64,000 nt of DNA from Bradyrhizobium sp. ISRA464. GTDB taxonomy: Bacteria; Pseudomonadota; Alphaproteobacteria; Rhizobiales; Xanthobacteraceae. This document shows, one piece after another, positions 45,052 through 54,849 of this stretch (within the stretch, counting starts at the first letter, position 1; each line of letters starts with the position of its first letter). A program made the translations under genes and the position numbers. The DNA lies in contig NZ_CP094526.1 in the NCBI RefSeq assembly GCF_029910095.1, positions 5,022,001-5,086,000 on the forward strand. Direction: 5' to 3'. The notes beneath the pieces are model-generated. The model was not told the DNA's origin. It ran no database searches and saw nothing but the letters and a program-made list of their open reading frames with translations.

Positions 45052-45079
45052 CGCCGGTTGCGAATAGCGGGAGCCGGCG
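45052..45079 (+). other. Hairpin in the hcp-tssE gap
   Basis: CGCCGG (45052-45057) pairs with CCGGCG (45074-45079) about 20-45 bases after the hcp stop. It could stabilise the hcp end of the message or reduce read-through to tssE, giving more Hcp than baseplate proteins. The stem is short and lacks a T-run. Confidence 0.25.
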
Positions 45080-45165
45080 CCAAGCGGTGCGATTGGCGAC
45101 GTCACGTCGAAGACCAACTGGCGCCCCACCAAATTGCATGCGGGTCGGGCGTCATGGGGACATGA

Positions 45166-45714
45166 ATGACCATTACGCCAAAGAGAGATCGGCTCTGTCC
45201 CCCATTGATGCAGGCCTTTCGCTCGGCTCATGAAGCGCGCGATGCACGCAAGAAGCTCAATCTGCGCGATGAGTCCGGCGAGCGCGTCATTGCCGGGCGG
45301 CGCAGCGCGGGCCGTTTTCCTATCTCGGAAACGTTGCTCCGGCGCGAGGTTTCCCATGACCTTGAAATGCTCCTCAATACCATCGCTCTGGAATCGACCC
45401 TGAACCTGAGCGCCCGGGATTGCGTGCGAACATCGATTCTGAACTACGGCTTCCCCGATATTGCCCACCGTTCGATCGGCGAGGTCACGGACGACGAACT
45501 CACCGACGCGCTGCGCGTGACACTGACGACTTATGAACCAAGGCTCGATCGCAAGACGATCCGGGTCCGCCGCGACGGCTCGGTCGGCCCCGAGCAGCTC
45601 AAGTTGCGCTTCATCGTTCACGCCGACCTGAAGGTCGAGCCGCTCAACGTCCCCGTGGAATTCGTCGCCGACGTCGACCTCGACAGCGGCGACATCCAGA
45701 TCAATCGACTTTAA
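45166..45714 (+). CDS. tssE: T6SS baseplate protein TssE
   Basis: A 182-aa gp25-like protein. The central EVSHDLEMLLNTIALE and TSILNYGFPDI motifs and the C-terminal strands FIVHADLKVEPLNVPVEF are family features. GGGGA precedes the ATG. It ends 1 base before tssF, so the two are co-translated. It is a wedge component of the baseplate. Confidence 0.93.
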   Translation: MTITPKRDRLCPPLMQAFRSAHEARDARKKLNLRDESGERVIAGRRSAGRFPISETLLRREVSHDLEMLLNTIALESTLNLSARDCVRTSILNYGFPDIAHRSIGEVTDDELTDALRVTLTTYEPRLDRKTIRVRRDGSVGPEQLKLRFIVHADLKVEPLNVPVEFVADVDLDSGDIQINRL

Positions 45715-45715
45715 C

Positions 45716-47683
45716 ATGAATCGCGAATTCCTGGATTTCTACAATCGTGAACTGTCACTGCTGTACGAGCAGGCAGGAGATTTCGCTGAAGAATATCCCG
45801 GCATTGCGGAGCGCCTCGGCGGCCTGATCCGGGATCGCTCAGATCCGATGATCGCGGGACTGCTGGAAGGCGCCGCGTTTCTCGCCGCGCGCGTTCAGCT
45901 CAAGCTTAAGCACGAATTCCCGGAATTCACTGCAAACCTGCTTGAGCAACTGGTTCCAAACTACCTTGCCCCCACCCCGTCGGCCATGCTGGTCACGGCA
46001 CGGCCTCCCTATGCCGACCCGGCGCTGCGCGACGGCAAGAAGATCGCGCGCGGCGCCTATTTCGATGCCACCTACCGCGAGCGAGAACGAAGTCTTTCCT
46101 GCCGATTTCGACTTTGCCGCGAGATCGTGCTCTGGCCGTTTGACGTCACCGGCGCCGAATACTTCTCGACGGCCGGCGCGCTGCAGGCGCTTGGGATTCC
46201 GGTCGGCGGCGACGTCATCGCCGGGCTGAGGTTGTCGTTGACGCATCGCGCTGCGGCCCGGCTTGATGAGGAATTGCCGGACGCAGAGGCCCGGGCCAAG
46301 CCGGAAACCTGGTTTGCAGGCTGCCGCGTGAGCGATCTCCCGATCTACCTGTCCGGCGCGGAATCCGACGCCATCGCGCTCTACGAGCAATTGATCTCGA
46401 ATTGCAGGGGCGTCTATTTCCGCCATCTCGACGACTTCGGCGATCCGGTGGTGACTCGTGCGCCACATGACTGCGTGCAGCAAGTTGGCTTCGACGAGAG
46501 CGAGTCTCTGTTTCCCAACGACAACCGGATCTTTCGCGGCTCGGAGTTGCTGCGGGAATATTTCATGTTTCCACGCAAGTTCCTCGGCATCAACCTGACG
46601 GGACTTCGCGGCATAATGCCACGGCTGCGCAGCAAATCGATCGATATCGTCTTCGCGTTCGATGAACACAATTCGCGGCTTGCCGCCTCGGTACGTCCCG
46701 ACACCTTCAAGCTCTATACCGCGCCGGCGATCAACCTGTTCGAGAAGACGAGCGATCGGATCCCGGTCAAGTCGAACACCCATGAGTACCATGTGGTGCC
46801 CGATCGCAGCCGCTATCTCGAGTACGAGCCGCACCAGGTGCTCGAAGTCTACGCGCATTTTCCGGCAGAGAGGGACAAGCGGCCAGTACGCCCGCTGTAT
46901 TCGGCTGCCGTCGACCGGACCAGCGGATCGGTCGAGGGGCTTTATTTCACGGTCCGCCGGTTGCCCCGGCGCCGCACGGTAGAAGAGAAGACGTACGGCG
47001 CGTCCTCCGACTACACCGGGACGGATATGTTCCTGTCACTGCTCGAGCCCAGTGAACTGAGCGGCGAAGCCTCCGTCGCCGAACTCAGCGTCCGGGCTCT
47101 GTGCTCCAACCGCCATCTCACGGAGCACCTGCCGGTCGGCCAGGGCGGTGCCGATTTCCGCTTGCTGGACGATACTTCCCTTGATCTGGTGTGCATCGCT
47201 GGTCCCACCCGACCGCGCGAGCCGGTGGTGGCTCAGCTGCGCAGCCGCAGCAAGATCGCCAACAGCGGAATTGTCAGCTGGTGGCTGATCAACATGCTGA
47301 GCCTGAACTATCTTGGTCTCGTCGAGCGCGGTGGCGGCAAGAACGCCGGAGCGCTGCGCGAGATGCTGTCTTTGTTCGCCGACCAGTTCGACGATGCCAC
47401 GGAACGCAAGATCCGCGGCGTGCGCAGCATAGAAAGCCGGCCCGTCGTGCGGCGGGTGCGCGAGCGCACTGGCAGCGGCGCAGCGCGGGGCCTGGAGATC
47501 ACTGTCACCCTTGACGAGAAAGCATTCGAAGGCAGCGGCGTGTTCTTGCTCGGCGCGGTGCTGGAACGCTTCTTCGCCGACTATTCCGGCTTCAACACAT
47601 TCACCCAGACGGTCATCTCGACGCCGGAACGCGGCGAGATCATGCGGTGGCCGCCGCGCATGGGCACGCGGAGGCCGCTGTGA
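45716..47683 (+). CDS. tssF: T6SS baseplate protein TssF
   Basis: A 655-aa protein with the standard start FLDFYNRELSLLYEQAGDFAEEYPGIAERLG region and ARVQLKLKHEFPEFTANLLEQL. The late NSGIVSWWLINMLSLNYLGL and FLLGAVLERFFADYSGFNTF motifs are also conserved. TssF dimers join TssG, TssK and TssE in the wedge. Its stop overlaps the tssG GTG start (GTGA). Confidence 0.94.
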   Translation: MNREFLDFYNRELSLLYEQAGDFAEEYPGIAERLGGLIRDRSDPMIAGLLEGAAFLAARVQLKLKHEFPEFTANLLEQLVPNYLAPTPSAMLVTARPPYADPALRDGKKIARGAYFDATYRERERSLSCRFRLCREIVLWPFDVTGAEYFSTAGALQALGIPVGGDVIAGLRLSLTHRAAARLDEELPDAEARAKPETWFAGCRVSDLPIYLSGAESDAIALYEQLISNCRGVYFRHLDDFGDPVVTRAPHDCVQQVGFDESESLFPNDNRIFRGSELLREYFMFPRKFLGINLTGLRGIMPRLRSKSIDIVFAFDEHNSRLAASVRPDTFKLYTAPAINLFEKTSDRIPVKSNTHEYHVVPDRSRYLEYEPHQVLEVYAHFPAERDKRPVRPLYSAAVDRTSGSVEGLYFTVRRLPRRRTVEEKTYGASSDYTGTDMFLSLLEPSELSGEASVAELSVRALCSNRHLTEHLPVGQGGADFRLLDDTSLDLVCIAGPTRPREPVVAQLRSRSKIANSGIVSWWLINMLSLNYLGLVERGGGKNAGALREMLSLFADQFDDATERKIRGVRSIESRPVVRRVRERTGSGAARGLEITVTLDEKAFEGSGVFLLGAVLERFFADYSGFNTFTQTVISTPERGEIMRWPPRMGTRRPL

Positions 47684-48711
47684 CGCTGATTGACCAGATG
47701 AAGGCCGAACCCTGGCGGTTCGATTTCTTCCATACGCTACGCCAGTTCGAGCGGGCCAACCCGGATCGGCCGCGGATCGGTGACAGCGCCGCGCGCCGCG
47801 AGGAGTATATCGACCTCGGCCAGGTGCCTTATCTGGAGTTCCCCGCCTCCAACCTCGCGGCGGTCGACGACCAGGACGGCCGGCTTAGGATACTCGTCAA
47901 ATTTCTCGGTCTCCTGGGGCCGCAGGGCGCGTTGCCGCTTGCCACCACCGATGAAAGTCTCGGCTGGTGGCTGATGCGGGATGACGCCTTCCCGCGCTTT
48001 CTCGACCTCCTCAACGGACGCTTCCTGCAATTATTCTTTCGTGCCTGGGCCGATGCGCGGCCGATCGCCCAGCATGACCGGCCGGCGGAGGATCGCTTCA
48101 TCGCCTATGTCGGCTCCTTCGCCGGCTTGGGGTCCGACGTTTTCGCCGATCGAGACACCGTACCCGACATGGCGAAGCTCAGCTTCGCCGGGCTGGTCGC
48201 GCCCAGGGCGAAGTGTGCGTCACGGTTGACGCGGTTCCTGCAGGGGCTGTTCGACGTCAAGGTCGAGATCGACGAATTTGTCGGAACCTGGCTCTCGTTC
48301 GATCCGAGTCACTGCAGCCGGCTCGGCGGGGCGCATGTCAGGCTCGGCCGGGACGCTCTTCTGGGCTCTCGCGTGTTCAGCGTCGAGGACAAGATCAGGG
48401 TTCGAGTCTTCGTCAAGAATTTTACCCAGTACGAGAAGTTCCTGCCGACCGAAACGCCCAATTTGTCGGAGCCGCTTGCGGATGCCGTGTTCTTCTATAT
48501 CGGCGACGAGCTGGAATGGGAGGTGGAGCTCGCCATTCCAGCGGGCGAGGTCGTGCCGGTCAAGCTCGGACAGAGCGGACGACTTGGATGGACCACCTGG
48601 GTGTCGCCGAACTGGACCTCTACGGAAGAATATCGCCGCGATGCGCGCTTTCCGCTCGGCGAGCGCTTGAGGGCCCGTCGGAGCGCCGCAGACGATGCCG
48701 CCGCGATTTGA
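47680..48711 (+). CDS. tssG: T6SS baseplate protein TssG
   Basis: A 343-aa protein from GTG 47680, chosen because GGAGG lies 5 bases upstream and the GTGA overlap with tssF is a usual coupling; an ATG 11 codons upstream is also in frame. Family motifs are EPWRFDFFHTLRQFERANP, FLGLLGPQGALPL and FLQLFFRAWADARPI. It bridges TssF with TssK. The following 96 bases contain only a clear AGGAGG site for clpV. Confidence 0.92.
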   Translation: MTLIDQMKAEPWRFDFFHTLRQFERANPDRPRIGDSAARREEYIDLGQVPYLEFPASNLAAVDDQDGRLRILVKFLGLLGPQGALPLATTDESLGWWLMRDDAFPRFLDLLNGRFLQLFFRAWADARPIAQHDRPAEDRFIAYVGSFAGLGSDVFADRDTVPDMAKLSFAGLVAPRAKCASRLTRFLQGLFDVKVEIDEFVGTWLSFDPSHCSRLGGAHVRLGRDALLGSRVFSVEDKIRVRVFVKNFTQYEKFLPTETPNLSEPLADAVFFYIGDELEWEVELAIPAGEVVPVKLGQSGRLGWTTWVSPNWTSTEEYRRDARFPLGERLRARRSAADDAAAI

Positions 48712-48807
48712 ACCTATCTACCACGCCAATCGCCTAACTCCATGGGACTCGAGGCAATTTCCGCCAAACCCGGGCATCCGCGGAGGAATTGAGCAGGAGG
48801 TGCCGCA

Positions 48808-51447
48808 GTGACCGACATCAGCCTTGAAGCCGTAACGGGCAAACTGAACCGGGCCGGCTACGATGCCTTCATCCAGGCGCTGCGCCACGCCAAGAGCGCC
48901 GGTAACCGCAACGTCGAGCTCGCGCACTGGCTGTTTCATATCCTGCAGCAGGAACGCAACGACCTCAGCCTCTCGGTGGATCATTATAAGCTCGACCGGT
49001 CACGATTGTTGTCGGACCTCGCCGGTGTCATCAATGGCTTTCGCAAGAACGAAACCGACATGCCGGGTGTCGCCAATTCGGTCATCGATCTCCTCGATCG
49101 TGGCTGGCACTATGCCACGCTCTTCTTCGGCGAGACCCAGATCCGCACCGGCCATCTGCTGGTGGCAGGACTGAAATCGAACGATATCCGTCGTACACTG
49201 AACAACCTCTCGCAGGAATTCTCCAAGGTCAACGTCGACGAGCTGGCCACGGAGTGCCGCGCCGTTTGGGCCGGCTCCGACGAGGAGACCATGAGGCCGA
49301 TGGACGGCTCGGGATTGATCGGTGCCGGCACAGAGGGCGCGGATCAGGCCGGTGCCAGGGGGACGACACCGCTCGACCGGTTCTCCCAGGATCTCACAGC
49401 CAAGGCCAAGTCGGGCCAGATGGATCCGATCCTCGGCCGGGACGAAGAAATCCGCCAACTGATCGACGTGTTGATGCGCCGGCGGCAGAACAATCCGATC
49501 CTCACCGGTGAGGCCGGCGTCGGCAAGACCGCCGTGGTCGAAGGCTTCGCCCAGCGTATCGCTGCCGGCGATGTGCCGCCGCCGCTGCGCAATGTAAGGC
49601 TCTGCGCGCTTGACATCGGCCTGATGCAGGCCGGCGCCTCCATGAAGGGCGAGTTCGAACAGCGCTTGCGCTCGGTGATCGATGAGGTCCAGAGCTCACC
49701 CACTCCCACCATCCTGTTCATTGACGAAGCCCATACACTGATAGGCGCCGGCGGCGCGGCCGGCACCGGGGACGCGGCCAATCTCCTGAAACCTCCCCTC
49801 GCCCGTGGCACGCTGCGTACGATCGCCGCCACCACATGGGCAGAATATCGCCAGTATATCGAGAAGGACCCCGCGCTCACGCGTCGCTTCCAGCCCATCC
49901 AGATCGATGAACCCGATGTGGAGACCTGCTGCATCATGCTGCGCGGACTTCTCGGTCCGATGGAAAAGCACCATGGTGTTCGCATCTCGGATGCTGCAAT
50001 CGTTGCAGCAGTCAATCTTTCGCACCGCTACATTCCTTCGCGACAGTTGCCGGACAAGGCAGTCAGCCTGCTTGATACCGCCTCGGCACGCGTGGCCATC
50101 AGCCAGAGCGCGACGCCGGCCCTGATCGAGGACACCCGCGTTGCGATTACCGCTCGTGAGGTAGAGAGGTCGGCGCTCGACAGCGACGGCGATCTGGGGA
50201 TCGAGGACAGCGAACGCATTGTCGCGATCGGCAGCGACATCGCAGCACTGAAGGACAAGCTGGCGAGCCTCGAGGCCGATTGGGCCGCCGAGCAGCAACT
50301 CGTCAAGGACATCCGCAGCATTCGTGAGCTGCTGTCCAAGCCCGAGGAGGGCGAGGATCCGGCTGCGAAGCGCGCGGAGCTGCGCGGCAAGTTCGAGACG
50401 CTGGAGCGCATCAATCCGGAAAGGCGGATGGTCTATGCCCATGTGGACCAGCAGTCGGTTGCGTCCGTCGTGTCTGACTGGACCGGCATCCCGGTCGGCC
50501 GGATGATGCGGGACGAGATCGAAACCGTGCTGAAGCTGCCGGAGATTCTCAACCGCCGCGTCGTCGGCCAGTCCCATGGACTGACGATGATTGCCAAGCG
50601 AATTGAGACCAGCCGCGCCAAGCTGGACAACCCGTCAAAGCCGATCGGCGTGTTCATGCTGGCCGGACCATCCGGGGTTGGCAAAACCGAAACCGCCCTG
50701 GCGCTTGCAGAGACCCTCTATGGCGGCGAGCAGAACATGATCACGATCAACATGTCGGAGTTCCAGGAGGCACACACCGTTTCTACCTTGAAGGGTGCAC
50801 CTCCCGGCTATGTCGGCTATGGCGAAGGCGGTCGTCTCACCGAGGCGGTCCGGCGCAAACCCTACAGCGTCATCCTGCTCGACGAGGTGGAGAAAGCCCA
50901 TCCCGACGTCCATGAGATCTTCTTCCAGGTGTTCGACAAGGGAACCATGGAGGACGGCAACGGGCGGCGGATCGACTTCAAGAACACCTTGATCATTTTG
51001 ACCACCAACGTTGGTACTGATCTGATCATGGGCCTATCGCGCGATCCGAAGTATCGTAACGAGCCGGAAGAGCTCGCCAGGATGCTGAGACCAGAGTTGC
51101 TGAAAGTGTTTCCGGCCGCGCTTCTCGGACGCATCGTCTCGATTCCGTACTTCCCGCTGTCGGACGAGATGCTCGCCGGGATCGTTCGGTTGCAGCTCGA
51201 CCGGATCGGACGCCGCCTCCGTGACAATCACAGCGCGGCCTTCAGCTACGACGACGCGGTCGTGGAGCACATTGTGTCACGCTGCAACGATCCGGATTCC
51301 GGCGGGCGCATGATTGACAACATCATCACCAACACCCTGCTGCCGGAGCTATCGCGCGAATTCCTCAGCAAGTCGCTTGCCAAGGAGGAAGTAAAGCAGG
51401 CACGAGTCTCAATCGAGAACGACAAGTTCGCATATTCTTGGAGCTGA
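48808..51447 (+). CDS. clpV: T6SS sheath-disassembly ATPase ClpV (TssH)
   Basis: An 879-aa AAA+ ATPase from a GTG start with AGGAGG seven bases upstream. The N-domain (about 1-160) is the ClpV type that binds TssC. Walker A boxes are GEAGVGKT (234-241) and GPSGVGKT (620-627); Walker B boxes are ILFIDEAHTLIGAGG and ILLDEVEKAHPDV. A coiled-coil middle region lies near 410-510. It pulls apart contracted sheaths so that subunits can be reused. It closes the structural-gene run. Confidence 0.96.
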   Translation: MTDISLEAVTGKLNRAGYDAFIQALRHAKSAGNRNVELAHWLFHILQQERNDLSLSVDHYKLDRSRLLSDLAGVINGFRKNETDMPGVANSVIDLLDRGWHYATLFFGETQIRTGHLLVAGLKSNDIRRTLNNLSQEFSKVNVDELATECRAVWAGSDEETMRPMDGSGLIGAGTEGADQAGARGTTPLDRFSQDLTAKAKSGQMDPILGRDEEIRQLIDVLMRRRQNNPILTGEAGVGKTAVVEGFAQRIAAGDVPPPLRNVRLCALDIGLMQAGASMKGEFEQRLRSVIDEVQSSPTPTILFIDEAHTLIGAGGAAGTGDAANLLKPPLARGTLRTIAATTWAEYRQYIEKDPALTRRFQPIQIDEPDVETCCIMLRGLLGPMEKHHGVRISDAAIVAAVNLSHRYIPSRQLPDKAVSLLDTASARVAISQSATPALIEDTRVAITAREVERSALDSDGDLGIEDSERIVAIGSDIAALKDKLASLEADWAAEQQLVKDIRSIRELLSKPEEGEDPAAKRAELRGKFETLERINPERRMVYAHVDQQSVASVVSDWTGIPVGRMMRDEIETVLKLPEILNRRVVGQSHGLTMIAKRIETSRAKLDNPSKPIGVFMLAGPSGVGKTETALALAETLYGGEQNMITINMSEFQEAHTVSTLKGAPPGYVGYGEGGRLTEAVRRKPYSVILLDEVEKAHPDVHEIFFQVFDKGTMEDGNGRRIDFKNTLIILTTNVGTDLIMGLSRDPKYRNEPEELARMLRPELLKVFPAALLGRIVSIPYFPLSDEMLAGIVRLQLDRIGRRLRDNHSAAFSYDDAVVEHIVSRCNDPDSGGRMIDNIITNTLLPELSREFLSKSLAKEEVKQARVSIENDKFAYSWS

Positions 51448-51451
51448 GGCG

Positions 51452-53038
51452 ATGAACATTCAAACCGAGCATCGCTCCCCGACCACCGGCTCCACACCAT
51501 ATGACGAGGTCTACTATCCCGGCCACGTCTACGGGCTCACTCACCCGAACCATCTCGCAACCAGTGCTGCAGTTTACGGCATGCAGCCGGCTCCGGTCGA
51601 GCACTGCCGGGTGCTGGAGCTCGGCTGCGGCGTTGGCGGCAACCTGTTGCCGATGGCTTTTCAATATCCGGACAGCGAATTCATTGGTGTCGACCTGAGC
51701 AGCGTGACGATCGAGCGCGGCCGGCGAAATATCGCCACGCTGGGCCTGAGCAACATCAAACTCCTGCATTGCGACATCATGAATGTCGACGCCAGTTTCG
51801 GACAGTTCGACTACATCATCGCGCACGGCGTGTATTCATGGGTACCGCCGGCGGTGCGCGAGAAAATGATGACGATCTTCAAGCAGAACCTTGCGCCGCA
51901 CGGGGTCTGCTACGTCAGCTACAACGCGCACCCATTCTCGCATCTTCGCGACATGGTCCGCGACATGATGCGGTATCACACCCGCCGCCTCACCACCATG
52001 AAGGAGAAGGTAGGACAGGCCCGCGCGATCCTGAAGTTCCTCAGCGACGGTTCGAAAGCCAACTCGGTGCACGGTGCGGTCATGCGCGACCAGTACCACC
52101 GCGTTCTCAAGGCCCCGGACGAGCTGCTGTTTCACGACGATCTCGACGAGAGCGCCGAGGCCTTCTTGCTGCATGAGGTCGTCGAGGACGCGGGCCGCCA
52201 TGGTCTGCAATATCTGAGCGACGCTGATTTCTCACGACGCTATCTCGCCGGCTATTCCGAGGAGGTCCGCACGACGCTGCAGCGCTTCCCGGAAAGTGAA
52301 TTCATGGCGCGCGACCAGTATCAGGATTTTATCGACGGTAACGGCTTCCGGCGCACCTTGCTCTGCCACGACAGCATTTCGCTTCGCCGCCAGATCGACC
52401 TCGATTTCGTTACCCGGTTCTACCTGCTGAGCACCACCAGCCCGGTTGATCCCGACGCCTGCGTGACCGACGGTTCCGCGATGGAGTTTGAGCACCAGGA
52501 CGGCAGCAGGGTCACGGTGACTAAGCCGCTCTTGAAGGCAGCGCACCTGTGTCTTGGCCGGGCGTGGCCGCGCGCATTGTCCTTTGGCGAACTGCTCGAT
52601 GGCGCCCGTGCGCTGCTGGACGGGCGCCGGGCATATGATGACCACCAGGTGCTGAGGGAGGCGATGTTCATCCTGGCTTGCAGCGGCGAAGTCACCTTCC
52701 TGATATCACCCCCCTTTCTCCTGAAGGAAGCTACCGACCGTCCGCAGGCGAGCCTGCTCGCGCGAAGACAGGCGCAAACCGGTCCGCTGGTCACCAACCT
52801 GCTCCACCAAACGGTGCAGTTGGAGGACGATCGGACCCGGGATTTCCTGCAGTTGCTCGACGGTGCCCGGACCATCGACCAGATCATTACCGAGATGACC
52901 GAAAGATTCGGCCCAACCATCCGGATAAACCAGACCGATACTGCCGGGCAGCCTGCCGAGCCGTTATTGCTGTCGACGCGAGAGAGCGTTGAACGCTCGC
53001 TCGCGATGGTCAGCAAGCTGGGCTTGCTGGTCGCCTGA
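51452..53038 (+). CDS. SAM-dependent methyltransferase with regulatory domain
   Basis: A 528-aa protein beginning 4 bases after clpV, so clearly in the T6SS operon. The N-terminal Rossmann methyltransferase (about 40-200) has motif I LELGCGVGGNLL, acidic FIGVDLSS and FDYIIAHGVYSWVP. It is followed by a methyltransferase regulatory-type domain (HPFSHLRDMVRDMMRYHTRR, about 165-300) and a C-terminal winged-helix-like part with LLDGARTIDQIITEM. The target is unknown: protein methylation of a T6SS part or an effector role are both possible. Confidence 0.82.
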   Translation: MNIQTEHRSPTTGSTPYDEVYYPGHVYGLTHPNHLATSAAVYGMQPAPVEHCRVLELGCGVGGNLLPMAFQYPDSEFIGVDLSSVTIERGRRNIATLGLSNIKLLHCDIMNVDASFGQFDYIIAHGVYSWVPPAVREKMMTIFKQNLAPHGVCYVSYNAHPFSHLRDMVRDMMRYHTRRLTTMKEKVGQARAILKFLSDGSKANSVHGAVMRDQYHRVLKAPDELLFHDDLDESAEAFLLHEVVEDAGRHGLQYLSDADFSRRYLAGYSEEVRTTLQRFPESEFMARDQYQDFIDGNGFRRTLLCHDSISLRRQIDLDFVTRFYLLSTTSPVDPDACVTDGSAMEFEHQDGSRVTVTKPLLKAAHLCLGRAWPRALSFGELLDGARALLDGRRAYDDHQVLREAMFILACSGEVTFLISPPFLLKEATDRPQASLLARRQAQTGPLVTNLLHQTVQLEDDRTRDFLQLLDGARTIDQIITEMTERFGPTIRINQTDTAGQPAEPLLLSTRESVERSLAMVSKLGLLVA

Positions 53039-53130
53039 CGCGCTCAACGGCGTCGACCTCGGTCAGTAAGCGGCGGCAAGGAGCCGGAAGCTCCTGCCGC
53101 TTCATGGGGGGCGGGAGCGGCCCGCGCCAC

Positions 53131-53760
53131 TCAGCCATCGTGGGTGTATTGCTGGCCGAGGAGCCATCCGGTGAGAATGCCGGCGGGTCCGCTGGTATAG
53201 ACCGGATCAAAGCCAACACCGGCGCGCAGCAGCCGCCATTCATGCTCGCCGACCCAAGGAATTCCGGGATCCCCCTTTTGATATTGCAGGAGCAGCGTTC
53301 GGGCCACCTCTGCGGCATTGGCATAGATCGGCCCGTTGGCCCAACGAGGTCGCGGCAGGCCTGTCATCCGGCAATAGAGCGCAGTGCAGACGTAGGCGGA
53401 CGCCTCTTCCGCATTAGCGTCAAGGCCGGTGCGCAACAGATCGTAGGCCGCATGCAGACTCTCATGGACGATGTAGGCCTCGTCCAACCGCCCCGTCGCG
53501 GACACGACCTCCAGCGTATTCGCCGCGACCGCCGTACCGTCCGCTCGGGTTCGCGCGACATCGTTATATTGCGCTGCAACGCCTGCCGCGAGATCCGTCG
53601 GAACTCTGACGCTGACCTGTCCCAACCGGATCGCGCGCGCGACGTGATGGAACGTTTGTGGCGCAATCGTCACGTGGCTCCCGCGGATCGGAAACCGGAA
53701 GCGAATACGCGCGACCGCCGGGCCATTGAGCACGTCGAGCACCCTGCTCCGCAGTGACAT
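53131..53760 (-). CDS. Putative HExxH zinc hydrolase of unknown family
   Basis: A 209-aa protein starting MSLRSRVLDVLNG, with GAGGA 8-9 bases upstream. VHESLHAAYDLL places HExxH at residues 99-103, and EEASAY follows at 118-123, so E118 or E119 could be the third zinc ligand as in gluzincins. There is no signal peptide. The rest is not a family I recognise; WANGPIYANAAEVAR and GILTGWLLG are the most distinctive stretches. It converges with the methyltransferase gene at the edge of the T6SS and is divergent from the 291-aa gene. A T6SS effector is one possibility. Confidence 0.6.
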   Translation of the reverse strand: MSLRSRVLDVLNGPAVARIRFRFPIRGSHVTIAPQTFHHVARAIRLGQVSVRVPTDLAAGVAAQYNDVARTRADGTAVAANTLEVVSATGRLDEAYIVHESLHAAYDLLRTGLDANAEEASAYVCTALYCRMTGLPRPRWANGPIYANAAEVARTLLLQYQKGDPGIPWVGEHEWRLLRAGVGFDPVYTSGPAGILTGWLLGQQYTHDG

Positions 53761-53973
53761 CGGATCGTCCTCGCTGTTGACACCGCCCCACGGATGGTGG
53801 TCGGCGGTTCTTGTTGGGAGGTTCAAACGACCGCTGCGCTGGCATGACAGGAGTTCGACCTTCAGCGGAAATGACCCAAGGGCGGCCGGCCGGATCATTC
53901 ACCGGCTGGCATTGAACCCGGCCCCGTTCGCGCCAGACCAATCGGAGATCAGCCTTGACACGGAGGCGGCCCC

Positions 53974-54849
53974 GTGACGACCATCAACCCGACCACGACC
54001 GACACCTACCGGAAGATTGCGGCGCGGCTAACCATGTTTCGGCCGCAGATCGATCTGACGCACTACTTCGCGGGGCCCAACCCGGATGTGCGCCTCTCTG
54101 ACGAAAAGCCCTACATCCGGCACCAACTCGAGAAGTACGGCGTCGCTGCCGCGACGAACACGCTCGACGGCGTCACGTTCCTGCCGAAGGACTGGGAAGA
54201 CCTGATCAGGAAGCTGCGCATTGCCAAGACGACAGACGGATTCGACGCCTTCGCCGAAGGGCAAAGCCTGGAGAAGTCGCATTGGGCCCTCGATTTGTCG
54301 ATGGCCGCCACGATCGGCAAGGGGTTTCGCGAGATCTGGCGTCCAAAGCTGTCGGACAGGCCACTCTCAACGCGGGACCTCCCGGACCGGCACGGCTTCG
54401 GGCTTGGACGCGACCGCGGGCAGTGGAGCGATGCCTACAGTTCGCAGTTCGGCAAGGACCCGCAGCCGCAGGACATCACCTCGCTGCATTTCGCAGTAGC
54501 GCCCGATCGGGTGAACGTTCACATCGACGAAACGGGATTCGTGTTCGAGGGCGCGGACGGTGCACTCACGGTCGGTCCGAACTTCGCGCACCACGCCGGC
54601 AATGAACTGTTCTGGAAGAGCAACCCGCATGTGCCCCGTTGGGCGGCCGAACACATCGACCTGATCTTGCCGAACAGTGCGAACGACTTTTCGCGCCTGG
54701 GCATTTCGGTCGACATGTACCAGCGCAAGGATTTGCGCGTCACGGTCACCGCATCCTGCGGAATTTTCGGAGGGTTCGAGTGCTCGGGAACGGTGAGCAT
54801 CAGCGGGACGCACGATCTGTTCGGTTCGAAGCCAAAGGGTGCGCGCTGA
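53974..54849 (+). CDS. Unknown 291-aa protein divergent from the HExxH gene
   Basis: Translation most likely starts at a GTG with GGAGG eight bases upstream. The product is soluble, with a helical N-terminal half (YRKIAARLTMFRPQIDLTHYF, DWEDLIRKLRIAK) and a beta-rich C-terminal half (SLHFAVAPDRVNVHIDETGFVFEG, ISVDMYQRKDLRVTVTAS). Two Cys lie in SCGIFGGFECSG. There is no signal peptide or membrane span, and no family is recognised. It shares a 213-base upstream region with the HExxH gene, suggesting joint control. Confidence 0.6.
   Translation: MTTINPTTTDTYRKIAARLTMFRPQIDLTHYFAGPNPDVRLSDEKPYIRHQLEKYGVAAATNTLDGVTFLPKDWEDLIRKLRIAKTTDGFDAFAEGQSLEKSHWALDLSMAATIGKGFREIWRPKLSDRPLSTRDLPDRHGFGLGRDRGQWSDAYSSQFGKDPQPQDITSLHFAVAPDRVNVHIDETGFVFEGADGALTVGPNFAHHAGNELFWKSNPHVPRWAAEHIDLILPNSANDFSRLGISVDMYQRKDLRVTVTASCGIFGGFECSGTVSISGTHDLFGSKPKGAR

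Noticed and set aside
53726..53977. 83-codon plus-strand frame ending at the 291-aa gene start
   Set aside because: It overlaps the start of the HExxH gene on the other strand and has no motif; its GTGA overlap with the next gene is probably coincidence.
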